Shown here: one piece after another, positions 9,356 through 17,398 of the stretch
Position numbering within the stretch: position 1 is the stretch's first letter
How the letters are laid out: each line of letters starts with the position of its first letter
Assembly: GCF_019145375.1 (NCBI RefSeq)
Contig: NZ_JAHSTX010000001.1
Coordinates: forward strand, 657,001 to 721,000
Reading direction: 5' to 3'
From: Pseudomonas triticicola
GTDB lineage: Bacteria; Pseudomonadota; Gammaproteobacteria; Pseudomonadales; Pseudomonadaceae
DNA length: 64,000 nucleotides
Notes under the pieces: model-generated
Seen by the model: the letters and a program-made list of their open reading frames with translations, nothing else
Told to the model about the DNA's origin: nothing
The model's database searches: none
Program-made: the position numbers and the translations under genes

Positions 9356-10584
9356 TATTTCGGCTGTTGCTTCGCGGCGGAGCCTTGGGCGCGAAGTTCT
9401 TGCTGGTGTTGGCCATCACCCATTACCTCGGTTACGAGGCGCTGGGCTTTTATGGTGTGGTGGTCGCGGCGTCGTTGATCGCGTCGAAGTTCTACAGCGT
9501 CGGCTTCAGTTCCGAAATCAACCGGCTGATCAGCGTCGGCGGCAGTTCGCGGCGGGTGGTCGACAAGGTTCTGCTGCTGTATCTGGCGGTGGGGCTGTTG
9601 TTGTCGATACTGACCGTGCTGATCTATTCGCTGTTCCAGTCGGTGGAAGCAACCGCCACGTTGATCCTGTGCGTGACGCTGGTGCTGCTCACCGAGCACC
9701 TGTCGTTCGAAATCAATTCCTTCGTGTTTTCTGCGCAGAAAGCCACCGCCGGTGCTCTGCTGTTCTTCATCAAGACCGGCCTGTGGGCGGTGTTGGCGGT
9801 GGGCGGCATGGTGCTCGGCTGGGTCGCGGGCATCGCCAGTGTGTTGTGGCTGTGGGTCGCCGCCAACGTGATGGTAATCATCGCCGGTTATTTGATCGTG
9901 GTGAACGTGCACAAGGGCCGCGAAGCCGCGCCGCTGGACACCGCCACGGTGTGGAAGGCCGGGTTGCCGTTCTATCTCGGCACCGGTCTGATCGCGCTGA
10001 GTCAGTACGCCGAGCGCTTTCTGATCATCGACCTGGAGCCCTACGCCAGCCTCGGTAAATATGTGTACGCGTGGTCGGCGGCGAACACTTTGCAGGCATT
10101 GTCCTATGCGGTGGTGGCGGTGGTCGGCATTCCGGTGTTGGCCAAACGGTTTCAGGCCGATCAGCAGGCGTTCACGGTCAGGCAACTGTTCGTCAACAAA
10201 TGGGTGATGCGCTCGCTGGTGGTCTCTGCGGTTGTGGCCGTGGCGATCTATGTGTTTTTCAATGTGCTGCTCGATTACGTCGCCGCCAGCGTGCCGCGTC
10301 CCGATAACGCGCTACTCGCGGTGCTGATTTTTTCCTTCGCCTTGCGGGCGATTGGCGACATTGTCTGGGGCGGTTTGATTGCCTCGAAAAACAGCCGGGT
10401 GTCGCTGGCCAGCGCGGCGCTCTGCCTGCTGATTTCAGTGCCGGTCAGCTATGTGCTGATCAAGCATTACTCGATCTATGGCGCGGCGTGGGGCAATGTT
10501 TTCGCCATCGTCGTGCAGCTCAGTGTGATTGCAGTGTTGACCCGTGTCACCGGCGCAAAAAAGGCTGCGCTGTCATGGGCCTGA
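9352..10584 (+). CDS. Wzx-like polysaccharide flippase (MOP superfamily)
   Basis: The 410-residue integral membrane protein has about 12 hydrophobic segments and the N-terminal pattern typical of polysaccharide-specific transporters (RGGALGAKFLLVLAITHYLG, then the GYEALGFYG loop). The start at 9352 (MIFRLLLRGG) was preferred over an upstream in-frame ATG at 9292. It overlaps the upstream stop as ATGA, and the extra N-terminus would be a hydrophilic read-through of the pyruvyl transferase gene. Expected role: flipping the undecaprenyl-PP repeat unit across the inner membrane. Confidence 0.85.
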   Translation: MIFRLLLRGGALGAKFLLVLAITHYLGYEALGFYGVVVAASLIASKFYSVGFSSEINRLISVGGSSRRVVDKVLLLYLAVGLLLSILTVLIYSLFQSVEATATLILCVTLVLLTEHLSFEINSFVFSAQKATAGALLFFIKTGLWAVLAVGGMVLGWVAGIASVLWLWVAANVMVIIAGYLIVVNVHKGREAAPLDTATVWKAGLPFYLGTGLIALSQYAERFLIIDLEPYASLGKYVYAWSAANTLQALSYAVVAVVGIPVLAKRFQADQQAFTVRQLFVNKWVMRSLVVSAVVAVAIYVFFNVLLDYVAASVPRPDNALLAVLIFSFALRAIGDIVWGGLIASKNSRVSLASAALCLLISVPVSYVLIKHYSIYGAAWGNVFAIVVQLSVIAVLTRVTGAKKAALSWA

Positions 10585-11678
10585 AATTGCCGCGCATCGA
10601 GTTTCGTGGGCGCAAATTCGATTCATCGATTTCCTTTCTGATCCTGTTCACCGGGCTGTTTCTGTCAGTGGCGATGCCGTTGCTGGTGCCGCGTGATCCG
10701 GGGCCGGATGCGATGACCTTGTGGTCGTCGTATGCGCGCGCCGACAACTGCAATTTCTGGAATCCGTTCTCACCGGATCGCTCGTCCTACGAGTGTTCGG
10801 CGTTCCTGCTGCGGCCCACCGGGATCAATCTGACCAATGCCTGGGCCTACGGCATGTTCTGCAATTTCTTCCTCACCGCAATTCCGGTAGTGGTGTTCCG
10901 GCGCATGCCGTTGACCATTTTTGGCACCCTGTGCCTGTGGGGCATCGTGCGCTCGTTTTTCCTTGAGAACCTGACCAAGGAAATCATCGTGTCGGTGGCG
11001 GTGTTGAGCATTCTGCTCAGCGCATTGACGCGCAAATATCGCGGCGGTTTTTTCCTCTCGGCGGTGATTTACGGTGTGCTGATCCGGCCGTACTGGATCC
11101 TGTTTTCGCTGTCGTGGGTCGGCGTCTGCGTGATGAAAAAGTACGTCTCGCGCTTCACCTTCTTTCTGATGCTGTTCCTGTTTTATCTGGCGGTGGCCAT
11201 GGCGATTCAGCTGGCGCTGGGCTTTCCGGTGTCGTCGATCCGGGCGAGCAACAACGAGCTGCGCACGGCGGGCGAGGAAGGCTCGAAGTCGCTCATCGTC
11301 TCGTGGCTCAGCGGCAGTGACTTCGTCTCCCAGGCACTGGATTCGATGATCATTTTCTTCCGCCTGTCGTTCCCGGTTGAGCTGATTCTGCTGTCCGGGC
11401 CGGGGCAGGTGATCTTCGTTGCGCTGATGATCATGACCGCGCTGCTGCTGTTCAAGGTCATCACTTCGACCGACTACAAGGGCGCGCCGATCCAGACCAA
11501 ACCCAAGGAACTGATCGCGATTCCGCTGGCGTTTCTGTTGGTGCAAGGCTTGTTCGAGCCGGACTTCGGCTCCTTTGCCCGCCACTTCTCGATGGTGGTG
11601 CCGGTGTTGTTCGTCGGCCTGGGCTTGATGCTGCGCGCGAACAAACCGGTGCAGGTCGAATCAAGAATTCTCACTTAA
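10575..11678 (+). CDS. Polytopic membrane protein, probable Wzy-like polymerase
   Basis: The 367-residue protein has around ten hydrophobic segments and a hydrophilic loop near residues 225-250 (SIRASNNELRTAGEEGSK), the layout seen in Wzy polymerases, whose sequences are notoriously divergent. Direct family recognition was not possible. The assignment rests on topology and on being the only unassigned large membrane protein between the flippase and the acyltransferase. The start at 10575 overlaps the flippase stop by 10 bases and removes a spurious Arg/Cys-rich extension. An alternative role, for example a membrane-bound transferase, cannot be excluded. Confidence 0.6.
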   Translation: MGLKLPRIEFRGRKFDSSISFLILFTGLFLSVAMPLLVPRDPGPDAMTLWSSYARADNCNFWNPFSPDRSSYECSAFLLRPTGINLTNAWAYGMFCNFFLTAIPVVVFRRMPLTIFGTLCLWGIVRSFFLENLTKEIIVSVAVLSILLSALTRKYRGGFFLSAVIYGVLIRPYWILFSLSWVGVCVMKKYVSRFTFFLMLFLFYLAVAMAIQLALGFPVSSIRASNNELRTAGEEGSKSLIVSWLSGSDFVSQALDSMIIFFRLSFPVELILLSGPGQVIFVALMIMTALLLFKVITSTDYKGAPIQTKPKELIAIPLAFLLVQGLFEPDFGSFARHFSMVVPVLFVGLGLMLRANKPVQVESRILT

Positions 11679-11690
11679 GGCAGGTGCTCT

Positions 11691-12737
11691 ATGTCGAGCA
11701 ACAAAAAATCCCTGGAGATCGAAACCCTGCGCGGCCTGGCGTGCCTGCTGCTGGTGCTCTATCACGTCATCGGCCCGCTGGGCGGCGGTTTGAAGATCGA
11801 CATCGGCTCGCCGTTCCGGGTCATCGCCGATTCGATGGTGTACGTGCGCATGCCGCTGTTCACGTTCATCTCCGGCTACATCTATTCGATCTACAAGATT
11901 CGCGGCAATGACTTTTCCGCCTTCTTCGTCGGCAAGGTGCGGCGGCTGATCGTGCCGCTGTTCTGCGTCGGCGTACCGTTTTCGGTGTTGCAAGCGGTGG
12001 GGCCGGGAGTGAACAAGGACGTCGGCGTGATCGACGCGTTGTTGTCGTTCTGGGTGCCGATCAATCACTTCTGGTTTTTGCAGGCGGTGTTCAGCATTTT
12101 CATCTTCGTCGGCCTGCTGGAATGGCGCGGCCTGCTGCGTTCGGCGACGCGGTTGTATGGTTTGTTTGCGTTTGCGGCGGTGTTGTTCCTGCTACCGCCC
12201 TTGCCGCTGGATGCGTTCGGTATCAACGGTGCGATTTACCTGCTGCCGTTTTTTGTTGCAGGGATGATCGGTCAGGAAAATGTCGATGTTTTGAAGCAGC
12301 GTTTCAAAGTGATCGGGCCGCTGTTGTTTGTGCTGATCTCGCTGACGCTGTTTTATGTCGCGGCGATTGATCGTGAGCTGATTGTCGATCGCCGCAGCCT
12401 GATTGGTTTGGCGGTGGGGTGCGTGTCTTGCATCGCGTTGCTGTCGAGTGACATGCGCTCGAAAGCGCTGACCTGGCTCGGTGGATATTCCTATGCGATT
12501 TTCCTGTTTCATGTTTTGTTCGCGGCGACCTCGCGCTTTGTCCTCGGGCGCCTCGGCGTGAAGGATGAGAGCTTGCTGGTGCTTGGTGGTCTGAGTTGCG
12601 GATTGCTCGGGCCGGTGCTGTTGGCGATGGTGTTCAGCCGGTTCAATTTCACCTCGGTGTTGTTCCTTGGAGAGCGGGCGGCGAAGAAAAAAACACCGGT
12701 GATTGTCGCTCCGGTGGTGCAGACGCAGAACAGCTGA
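11691..12737 (+). CDS. Acyltransferase family 3 membrane protein
   Basis: The 348-residue protein opens with EIETLRGLACLLLVLYHVIG, the conserved first segment of acyltransferase-3 proteins (R..R/H-type catalytic region), and has about ten membrane segments. Family members move acetyl or succinyl groups across the membrane onto surface glycans. Here it would decorate the exopolysaccharide. It follows the polymerase candidate by 12 bp. A REP pair separates it from the SGNH hydrolase gene. Confidence 0.9.
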   Translation: MSSNKKSLEIETLRGLACLLLVLYHVIGPLGGGLKIDIGSPFRVIADSMVYVRMPLFTFISGYIYSIYKIRGNDFSAFFVGKVRRLIVPLFCVGVPFSVLQAVGPGVNKDVGVIDALLSFWVPINHFWFLQAVFSIFIFVGLLEWRGLLRSATRLYGLFAFAAVLFLLPPLPLDAFGINGAIYLLPFFVAGMIGQENVDVLKQRFKVIGPLLFVLISLTLFYVAAIDRELIVDRRSLIGLAVGCVSCIALLSSDMRSKALTWLGGYSYAIFLFHVLFAATSRFVLGRLGVKDESLLVLGGLSCGLLGPVLLAMVFSRFNFTSVLFLGERAAKKKTPVIVAPVVQTQNS

Positions 12738-12740
12738 AAG

Positions 12741-12818
12741 CTTCGCGAGCAGGCTCGCTCCCACAGAGGTTGTGTGAATTGCACAAGGTCTTTTGTGGGA
12801 GCGAGCCTGCTCGCGAAG
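12741..12818. repeat. REP pair (inverted)
   Basis: Facing REP copies at 12741-12764 and 12793-12818 lie between the acyltransferase and the SGNH hydrolase gene, inside an otherwise continuous operon. The hairpins may attenuate or stabilise segments of the mRNA. Confidence 0.9.
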
Positions 12819-12847
12819 GGGCCATCCCGGACAAAGGAAAATATTCA

Positions 12848-13978
12848 ATGATGCCAGTAGACGCCCCTCAACCCGTCGCCACCACGGCCATCACGGTAGA
12901 CGATGCCCGCCAGCGCTTTGCGCAGTGGCGCGAGGGCAAGGCCGGCAAGGTGCTGGCGGTTTCGGTGATCGGCGACAGCTACACCGCCGGGCAGGATTTC
13001 TACCTGAACAAGCTGGTGCAGCGAGTGGCCGCCGAGGTGGGTTTTGCCGGCCCCGGTTACGTCGGTTTCAACCACGGCGCGGCGCTGGGCGGCACGCATT
13101 TCAAATACACCCGCAGCAGCGACAAATACTTCGGCGGCGGCTGGAAGGTTTCCGAGCTGGGCCAGGCCAGTCCGGACAGTCGCACGATCAGCGGCAAGCC
13201 GGGCGCCTGGTTGCAAGTCGATGCCAGCCCTTCGCCGCGCATCGATACCACGGTCACTCAGGCGAAACTGGTGTATCTGGGCAACGGCGAATCCGATGAG
13301 TTGCGCTATCGCTGGTCGCCCGCCCAAGACTGGCAACCGTTGAAACTCGCAGGCTCAGGTGTTCAGGAAGTCGCGCTAGCGGGCGCTCCATCAGCCGCAG
13401 ACTGGTCATTCAGACTGGAAGTGGTGAAGGGCGCGCCCACGTTGTTCGGCCTTTGGATGACGAATGATGAGAAGGGCATTCGGGTGTCGAAATTGGCGGC
13501 CTCCGGCGCGGCATCGGCGGATTTCTATCACGCCGATCGACAGTGGCAGGCGCAGTGGAAAGCGGTGGTGTCGAAGATCCCGGCCGACGTTTACCTGATC
13601 ATGCTCGGCGGCAACGATCAGGGCTTCGGCGTTAAACCTGCGCAGTATCTGCAAAACGTCCAGGGCCTGGTGAGCATGCTGCGCGAGATTCAGCCGGCGG
13701 CGAGCATCAACCTGATCATGCGTCAGGACACCACGCGCTCCAGCGCTTATCCGATGTCGGCCTACGCGCAGGTGCTCGAACCGTGGGCGCGTGAGCAGCA
13801 GCTCGGTTTTGCCAACCTGCAATGCGCGTTCGGCCCCGACGTCAAACGCTACGCCAGCGCGATGATCGGCCCGGACAAGATTCATCCGTTGCCGGCCACG
13901 GGCGGGAAGGTGATTGCCGATTATTTTTATCGCTGGATAACGGGTACGAGTACCGGTTGCGACGACTCGCCACCATGA
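12848..13978 (+). CDS. SGNH/GDSL-family hydrolase (probable polysaccharide O-acyl esterase or transferase)
   Basis: The 376-residue protein has block I VIGDSYTAG (nucleophile Ser), block III GGNDQGFG, and block V DKIHPLP (catalytic Asp/His), the full SGNH triad. No clear signal peptide is seen at the ATG at 12848, chosen because AAGGAAAA precedes it. The longer in-frame alternative reads through the REP pair and is rejected. A central beta-rich insert (about 100-190) separates blocks I and III, as in two-domain esterases acting on glycans. With the acyltransferase just upstream, it probably sets the acylation level of the polymer. Confidence 0.8.
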   Translation: MMPVDAPQPVATTAITVDDARQRFAQWREGKAGKVLAVSVIGDSYTAGQDFYLNKLVQRVAAEVGFAGPGYVGFNHGAALGGTHFKYTRSSDKYFGGGWKVSELGQASPDSRTISGKPGAWLQVDASPSPRIDTTVTQAKLVYLGNGESDELRYRWSPAQDWQPLKLAGSGVQEVALAGAPSAADWSFRLEVVKGAPTLFGLWMTNDEKGIRVSKLAASGAASADFYHADRQWQAQWKAVVSKIPADVYLIMLGGNDQGFGVKPAQYLQNVQGLVSMLREIQPAASINLIMRQDTTRSSAYPMSAYAQVLEPWAREQQLGFANLQCAFGPDVKRYASAMIGPDKIHPLPATGGKVIADYFYRWITGTSTGCDDSPP

Positions 13979-14086
13979 TCGTTCCCACGCGCAGCAAAGG
14001 AATGCCGCCCGGGACGCTCCGCGTCCCTCCGCAGCGTGACGCAGAGCGTCACTGGATGCATTCCCACGCGGAGCGTGGGAACGATC
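13977..14086. repeat. Second intergenic repeat family, inverted GATCGTTCCCACGC element
   Basis: A 110-bp palindromic element runs from GATCGTTCCCACGC to GCGTGGGAACGATC and encloses two smaller hairpins, GGGACGC-TCC-GCGTCCC and GTGACGC-AGA-GCGTCAC. It begins inside the stop codon of the SGNH gene, so it is the 3' structure of that transcript. A single REP copy follows at 14104-14128. Confidence 0.8.
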
Positions 14087-14103
14087 AATGCTGACTGTGC
14101 CGC

Positions 14104-14128
14104 CGCTTTCGCGAGCAGGCTCGCTCCC
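14104..14128. repeat. Single REP element
   Basis: One REP copy in reverse orientation lies between the convergent SGNH and phosphomannomutase-like genes. Confidence 0.85.
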
Positions 14129-14156
14129 ACAATGGATTGGCGTGACGCCAGGGTGA

Positions 14157-14570
14157 TCAGGCGTCGCGCTTGAAGGCGTCGATGAGCCCCAACAGTTCGT
14201 CAAGCTTGCGCGGCATCAACCGCGCATCACAACGGGTTTCCACGTTTATGATGATCGCCGGATCATTGCAGCAGATGCGCACTCGAAAGCGCCAGTCGCT
14301 GAAGATCACCTTCAGGCCATCGCGGTCATCCATTTCCAGCGCCTGTTCGCCATACAACGCTTTCAGGTGCGCGAGCAGCGGATAGGGATCGCGCATCGGC
14401 CGGCGAATATCGCCGGACGCAGGAAACACGCCGATCCTCTCCACCAGCAGAATCGTGCCCAGCCAGGTTTCGTTGGCGCTGGGCAGCGGTTGATGGCGCG
14501 ACAACCAGCTCATCACCCCGAGGTTGCCCACCTCACGTTCAATCTCTGTCGAATGTTGTGCAATGTTCAT
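14157..14570 (-). CDS. Orphan phosphohexomutase C-terminal-domain (PMM domain IV-like) protein
   Basis: The 137-residue protein matches only the last domain of phosphomannomutases of the ManB/CpsG type: DRDGLKVIFSDWRFRVR, then INVETRCDARLM. The phosphate-contact loop, normally R-x-SNTEP, reads RICCNDP (98-104). The active-site serine, metal and sugar-binding domains are absent, so it cannot be a mutase alone. Residues 1-70 are not recognisable. It starts 31 bp after galU on the same strand and is probably co-transcribed. The longer frame to 14678 is rejected because it overlaps galU and is low-complexity. Function is unknown; a sugar-phosphate sensor or a regulator of GalU or a mutase is possible. 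Confidence 0.75.
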   Translation of the reverse strand: MNIAQHSTEIEREVGNLGVMSWLSRHQPLPSANETWLGTILLVERIGVFPASGDIRRPMRDPYPLLAHLKALYGEQALEMDDRDGLKVIFSDWRFRVRICCNDPAIIINVETRCDARLMPRKLDELLGLIDAFKRDA

Positions 14571-14601
14571 GGTTGCCTGCCTCTGGTGATGGGGGGCCGT
14601 C

Positions 14602-15435
14602 TCAGCGGCCCTTGAGGTACACGTTGTCGTAGCAGAAGTTGGTCGCCTGCAAGTAGCCCTCGGCATCGCCGCAATCAAAGCGCAGGCCTTTGAATTTGTA
14701 GGCCAGCACGCAGCCGTTCTGCGCCTGTTTCATCAGTGCGTCGGTGATCTGGATTTCGCCGCCCTTGCCCGGTTGGGTGTCGGCGATCAGGTCGAAGATG
14801 TCCGGGGTGAGGATGTAGCGCCCGATGATCGCCAGGTTCGACGGCGCGTCCTGCGGCGCCGGTTTTTCCACCATGTTGTTGACCCGGTAGATGCCCTCGG
14901 AAATCAGCTCACCGGCAATCACCCCGTACTTGTGAGTCTGGTCGGCGGGGACTTCCTGAATGGCGACGATCGAGCAGCGAAATTTCCTGTACAGCTGAAT
15001 CATCTGCGACAGCACACCGTCGCCTTCGAGGTTCAGGCACAGGTCGTCGGCCAGCACCACGGCAAACGGTTCGTCGCCGATCAATGGGCGACCGCTGAGA
15101 ATGGCGTGGCCCAGGCCTTTCATTTCCACCTGACGGGTGTAGGAGAAGGTGCAGGTGTCGATCAGCTCGCGGGTGCCGGCGAGGAATTTCTCTTTCTCGG
15201 TGCCACGGATCTGGTGCTCGAGTTCGTAGCTGATGTCGAAGTGGTCTTCCAGCGCGCGCTTGCCCCGGCCGGTGACGATGGCCATGTGTTGCAGGCCGGC
15301 GTCCCGTGCTTCTTCAACGGCGTATTCGATCAACGGCTTGTTGACGATCGGCAGCATCTCTTTCGGCATGGCTTTGGTCGCCGGCAAGAAACGCGTGCCG
15401 TAACCGGCAGCGGGGAACAAACATTTACGAATCAT
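14602..15435 (-). CDS. galU: UTP-glucose-1-phosphate uridylyltransferase
   Basis: The 277-residue enzyme starts MIRKCLFPAAGYGTRFLP with the nucleotide-binding signature, then KAMPKEMLP, VLADDLCL, VEKP and GGEIQITDAL, all GalU hallmarks. It makes UDP-glucose, the donor for the WcaJ-type primer and, after GalE, UDP-galactose. The ATG at 15435 has an AGGA at suitable spacing and gives the usual N-terminus. A longer frame to 15483 only adds non-conserved residues. It is divergent from galE across a regulatory region of about 390 bp. Confidence 0.96.
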   Translation of the reverse strand: MIRKCLFPAAGYGTRFLPATKAMPKEMLPIVNKPLIEYAVEEARDAGLQHMAIVTGRGKRALEDHFDISYELEHQIRGTEKEKFLAGTRELIDTCTFSYTRQVEMKGLGHAILSGRPLIGDEPFAVVLADDLCLNLEGDGVLSQMIQLYRKFRCSIVAIQEVPADQTHKYGVIAGELISEGIYRVNNMVEKPAPQDAPSNLAIIGRYILTPDIFDLIADTQPGKGGEIQITDALMKQAQNGCVLAYKFKGLRFDCGDAEGYLQATNFCYDNVYLKGR

Positions 15436-15822
15436 AAAAGTATCCTGGACAGTCATGGAACACAGGCGACGGTTGCGCACCACAAAGTGGCGGCAAGTTT
15501 CAATGATTATTGAAGGCTTACTTTAATACCTGAGTCAGGTTGTTGCTGGCAATTAGTTGCGCTGTTAAAAAGCGCTAATGTTATGAGATGTCGACTACTT
15601 GGTTATTAGTTATTTTTAGTCGGTATCTGTCGATAGTGATAAGTGTCCAGGGAGTGCTAATAAGTACCCGTCAAACAGTTTGACCGGCAAAAATAATTAT
15701 TGCCAGTGGTTGAACTAAATTTGTTTGAGGTTGTTGTCGCCCTGTTTGTGTGAATTGCTCCGCATATCCACCAGGCATGGCTTGACACGCTACCGGGTAT
15801 TTATTCAATGACGGACCGCGCT
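15436..15822. promoter_or_regulatory. Divergent galU/galE regulatory region
   Basis: An AT-rich 387-bp stretch without a gene. It holds TTAGTTATTTTTAG within 15606-15621 (shared 14-mer AGTTATTTTTAGTC at 15608-15621) and a perfect 15-bp palindrome GTCAAACAGTTTGAC at 15670-15684. Both are candidate operator sites. Promoter boxes were not assigned. Confidence 0.5.
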
Positions 15823-16839
15823 ATGAAGATTCTGGTAACGGGTGGTGCCGGCTATATCGGCTCACATACCACACTTGCATTGCTTGAAGCAGGTTATGAA
15901 GTTGTCGTTCTGGATAATCTTTGTAACAGCAGCGACGCAGCACTTCACGCCGTTGAAGCCATTTGCGGCAAAAGTGCATGGATGATTCGCGGCGATGTCT
16001 GCGATCGGCCGCTGCTCGACCGGATTTTCCGCGAGCATCAGATCGACGCCGTGCTGCATTTCGCCGGGCTCAAAGCCGTGGGCGAGAGTGTGCGCAAGCC
16101 GCTCGAATACTACGAAACCAACGTCGGCGGCAGCATCACCCTGTGTCAGGCGATGGCAGCGGCGGGGGTGTTCCGGCTGGTGTTCAGTTCCTCGGCGACG
16201 GTGTACGGCGAGCCTGAAGAGATGCCGATTCGCGAGGATTTTCCTACGGGCAATCCGACCAATCCCTACGGTCAGTCCAAGCTGATCGTCGAGAACGTGC
16301 TGCGCGACCTGAGCCTCGCCGAGCCGCGCTGGAGCATTGCGCTGCTGCGCTATTTCAACCCGATCGGCGCCCACGCCAGCGGGCACATGGGCGAAGACCC
16401 CAACGGCATTCCGAACAATCTGGTGCCGTATATCAGCCAGGTTGCGGTCGGCAGCCTGCGTGAGCTGTCGATTTTCGGTAACGATTACCCGACCGCCGAT
16501 GGCACCGGCGTGCGCGATTACATTCATGTCGTCGATTTGGCGGATGGGCATTTGAAAGCGTTGCAGTCGATCAGCGAGCGCACCGGCATCCACACCTGGA
16601 ACCTCGGCACCGGCGATGGCTACAGCGTGCTGCAAGTGCTGCATGCCTTCGAACAGGCCTGCGGGCGGCCGGTGCCGTACCGGATGATGCCGCGCCGCGC
16701 CGGTGATATCGCCGAGAGCTTTGCCGATGCTTCGAAAGCGGCGAAAGAACTCGGCTGGAAAGCCACGCGCAACTTGCAGGACATGGTTGCCGACACTTGG
16801 CGCTGGCAATCGAATCATCCCAATGGTTATTCGCGATGA
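15823..16839 (+). CDS. galE: UDP-glucose 4-epimerase
   Basis: The 338-residue protein has the same length as E. coli GalE. It shows the Rossmann motif TGGAGYIGSH, the catalytic SSSATVYG serine region and Y-x3-K as YGQSK, plus the substrate loop NPIGAHASG. It interconverts UDP-glucose and UDP-galactose, so galactose is a likely component of the polymer. The start at 15823 is preferred because it gives the family N-terminus and has a GGA upstream; an ATG at 15808 adds five or so residues. It is followed by a 231-bp gap before the export genes. Confidence 0.95.
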   Translation: MKILVTGGAGYIGSHTTLALLEAGYEVVVLDNLCNSSDAALHAVEAICGKSAWMIRGDVCDRPLLDRIFREHQIDAVLHFAGLKAVGESVRKPLEYYETNVGGSITLCQAMAAAGVFRLVFSSSATVYGEPEEMPIREDFPTGNPTNPYGQSKLIVENVLRDLSLAEPRWSIALLRYFNPIGAHASGHMGEDPNGIPNNLVPYISQVAVGSLRELSIFGNDYPTADGTGVRDYIHVVDLADGHLKALQSISERTGIHTWNLGTGDGYSVLQVLHAFEQACGRPVPYRMMPRRAGDIAESFADASKAAKELGWKATRNLQDMVADTWRWQSNHPNGYSR

Positions 16840-17070
16840 TGGCCATTTAATCCGATGTTAGTTTCAGTCAGGTTGTTAGATAACGTCGGGAAAATACACT
16901 GGCAATGCCTTTTGCAAGTCCGTAGATATAAACCTGCCGTTCGACTTTTTGCAGTTGCGTATGGCTGTGAAAGAACAACGGATCTTGTTCGCGCTCTTTG
17001 CGGACTTGAAAGCTACCAGCTCTGACACAGATCTGTTTTTTAACAGTTCGAATGTTAGAAAGGAGTTGTT
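16840..17070. promoter_or_regulatory. Upstream region of the yjbE-like/wza operon
   Basis: This AT-rich gap probably carries the promoter of the export operon. It contains TTAGTTTCAGTC (about 16859-16870), a shortened relative of the motif seen upstream of wzb and galE, and a strong AAAGGAG directly before the start at 17071. Confidence 0.4.
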
Positions 17071-17307
17071 ATGAAAAAAGTGATGGCAGTTGCCCTGTTG
17101 ACGATGTTGAGCAACTGGGCTGCCGCCGCTGAAGCGCCGTTGACAGCGGTAACCAATGTAGGTGGCAGTGTGGCGGCTTCGCAAGCGCCCGCGGCCAGTA
17201 CTGCAATGGTTGCCAGTGCTGTAGCGGCGTCCAACAGCGGTGGCAGTGCCAACGGCGGTACCACCGGTACGACGGGTACCACCGGTACAACCGGCACGCA
17301 TAACTAA
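17071..17307 (+). CDS. Small secreted Ala/Ser/Thr/Gly-rich protein, YjbE/GfcA-like
   Basis: The 78-residue protein has a signal peptide cut after AAAA. The mature part is rich in Ala, Val, Ser and Gly and ends with a GTT-triplet repeat (GGTTGTTGTTGTTG). E. coli YjbE, first gene of yjbEFGH, has the same size, signal peptide and Gly/Thr tail, and the same downstream partners occur here. The start has an excellent AAAGGAG. A terminator-like hairpin directly downstream suggests this gene is expressed more than wza. Role unknown; YjbE-type proteins accompany exopolysaccharide secretion. Confidence 0.75.
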   Translation: MKKVMAVALLTMLSNWAAAAEAPLTAVTNVGGSVAASQAPAASTAMVASAVAASNSGGSANGGTTGTTGTTGTTGTHN

Positions 17308-17333
17308 CAGGAACATTTGTTAGTGCAGTACAG

Positions 17334-17368
17334 AGTCGCCCGACGCAAGTCGGGTGACTTTGTTTTTT
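17334..17368 (+). terminator. Terminator or attenuator between yjbE-like gene and wza
   Basis: The stem AGTCGCCCGAC / GTCGGGTGACT with a GCAA loop is followed by TTGTTTTTT. It lies 31 bp before the wza ATG, so read-through probably controls the amount of export protein. A second small hairpin, CTAACA/TGTTAG, precedes it at 17304-17323. Confidence 0.8.
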
Positions 17369-17398
17369 GGATTCGCCCTTGAATAGCGTAGTGCCATT

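Noticed and set aside
12596..12847. Extended start of the SGNH hydrolase through the REP pair
   Set aside because: The extra sequence overlaps the acyltransferase gene and translates REP DNA. AAGGAAAA before 12848 gives a better start.
15670..15684. FleQ box
   Set aside because: The palindrome is one base longer than the consensus and lacks the central TAAAT, so FleQ was not named as its ligand.
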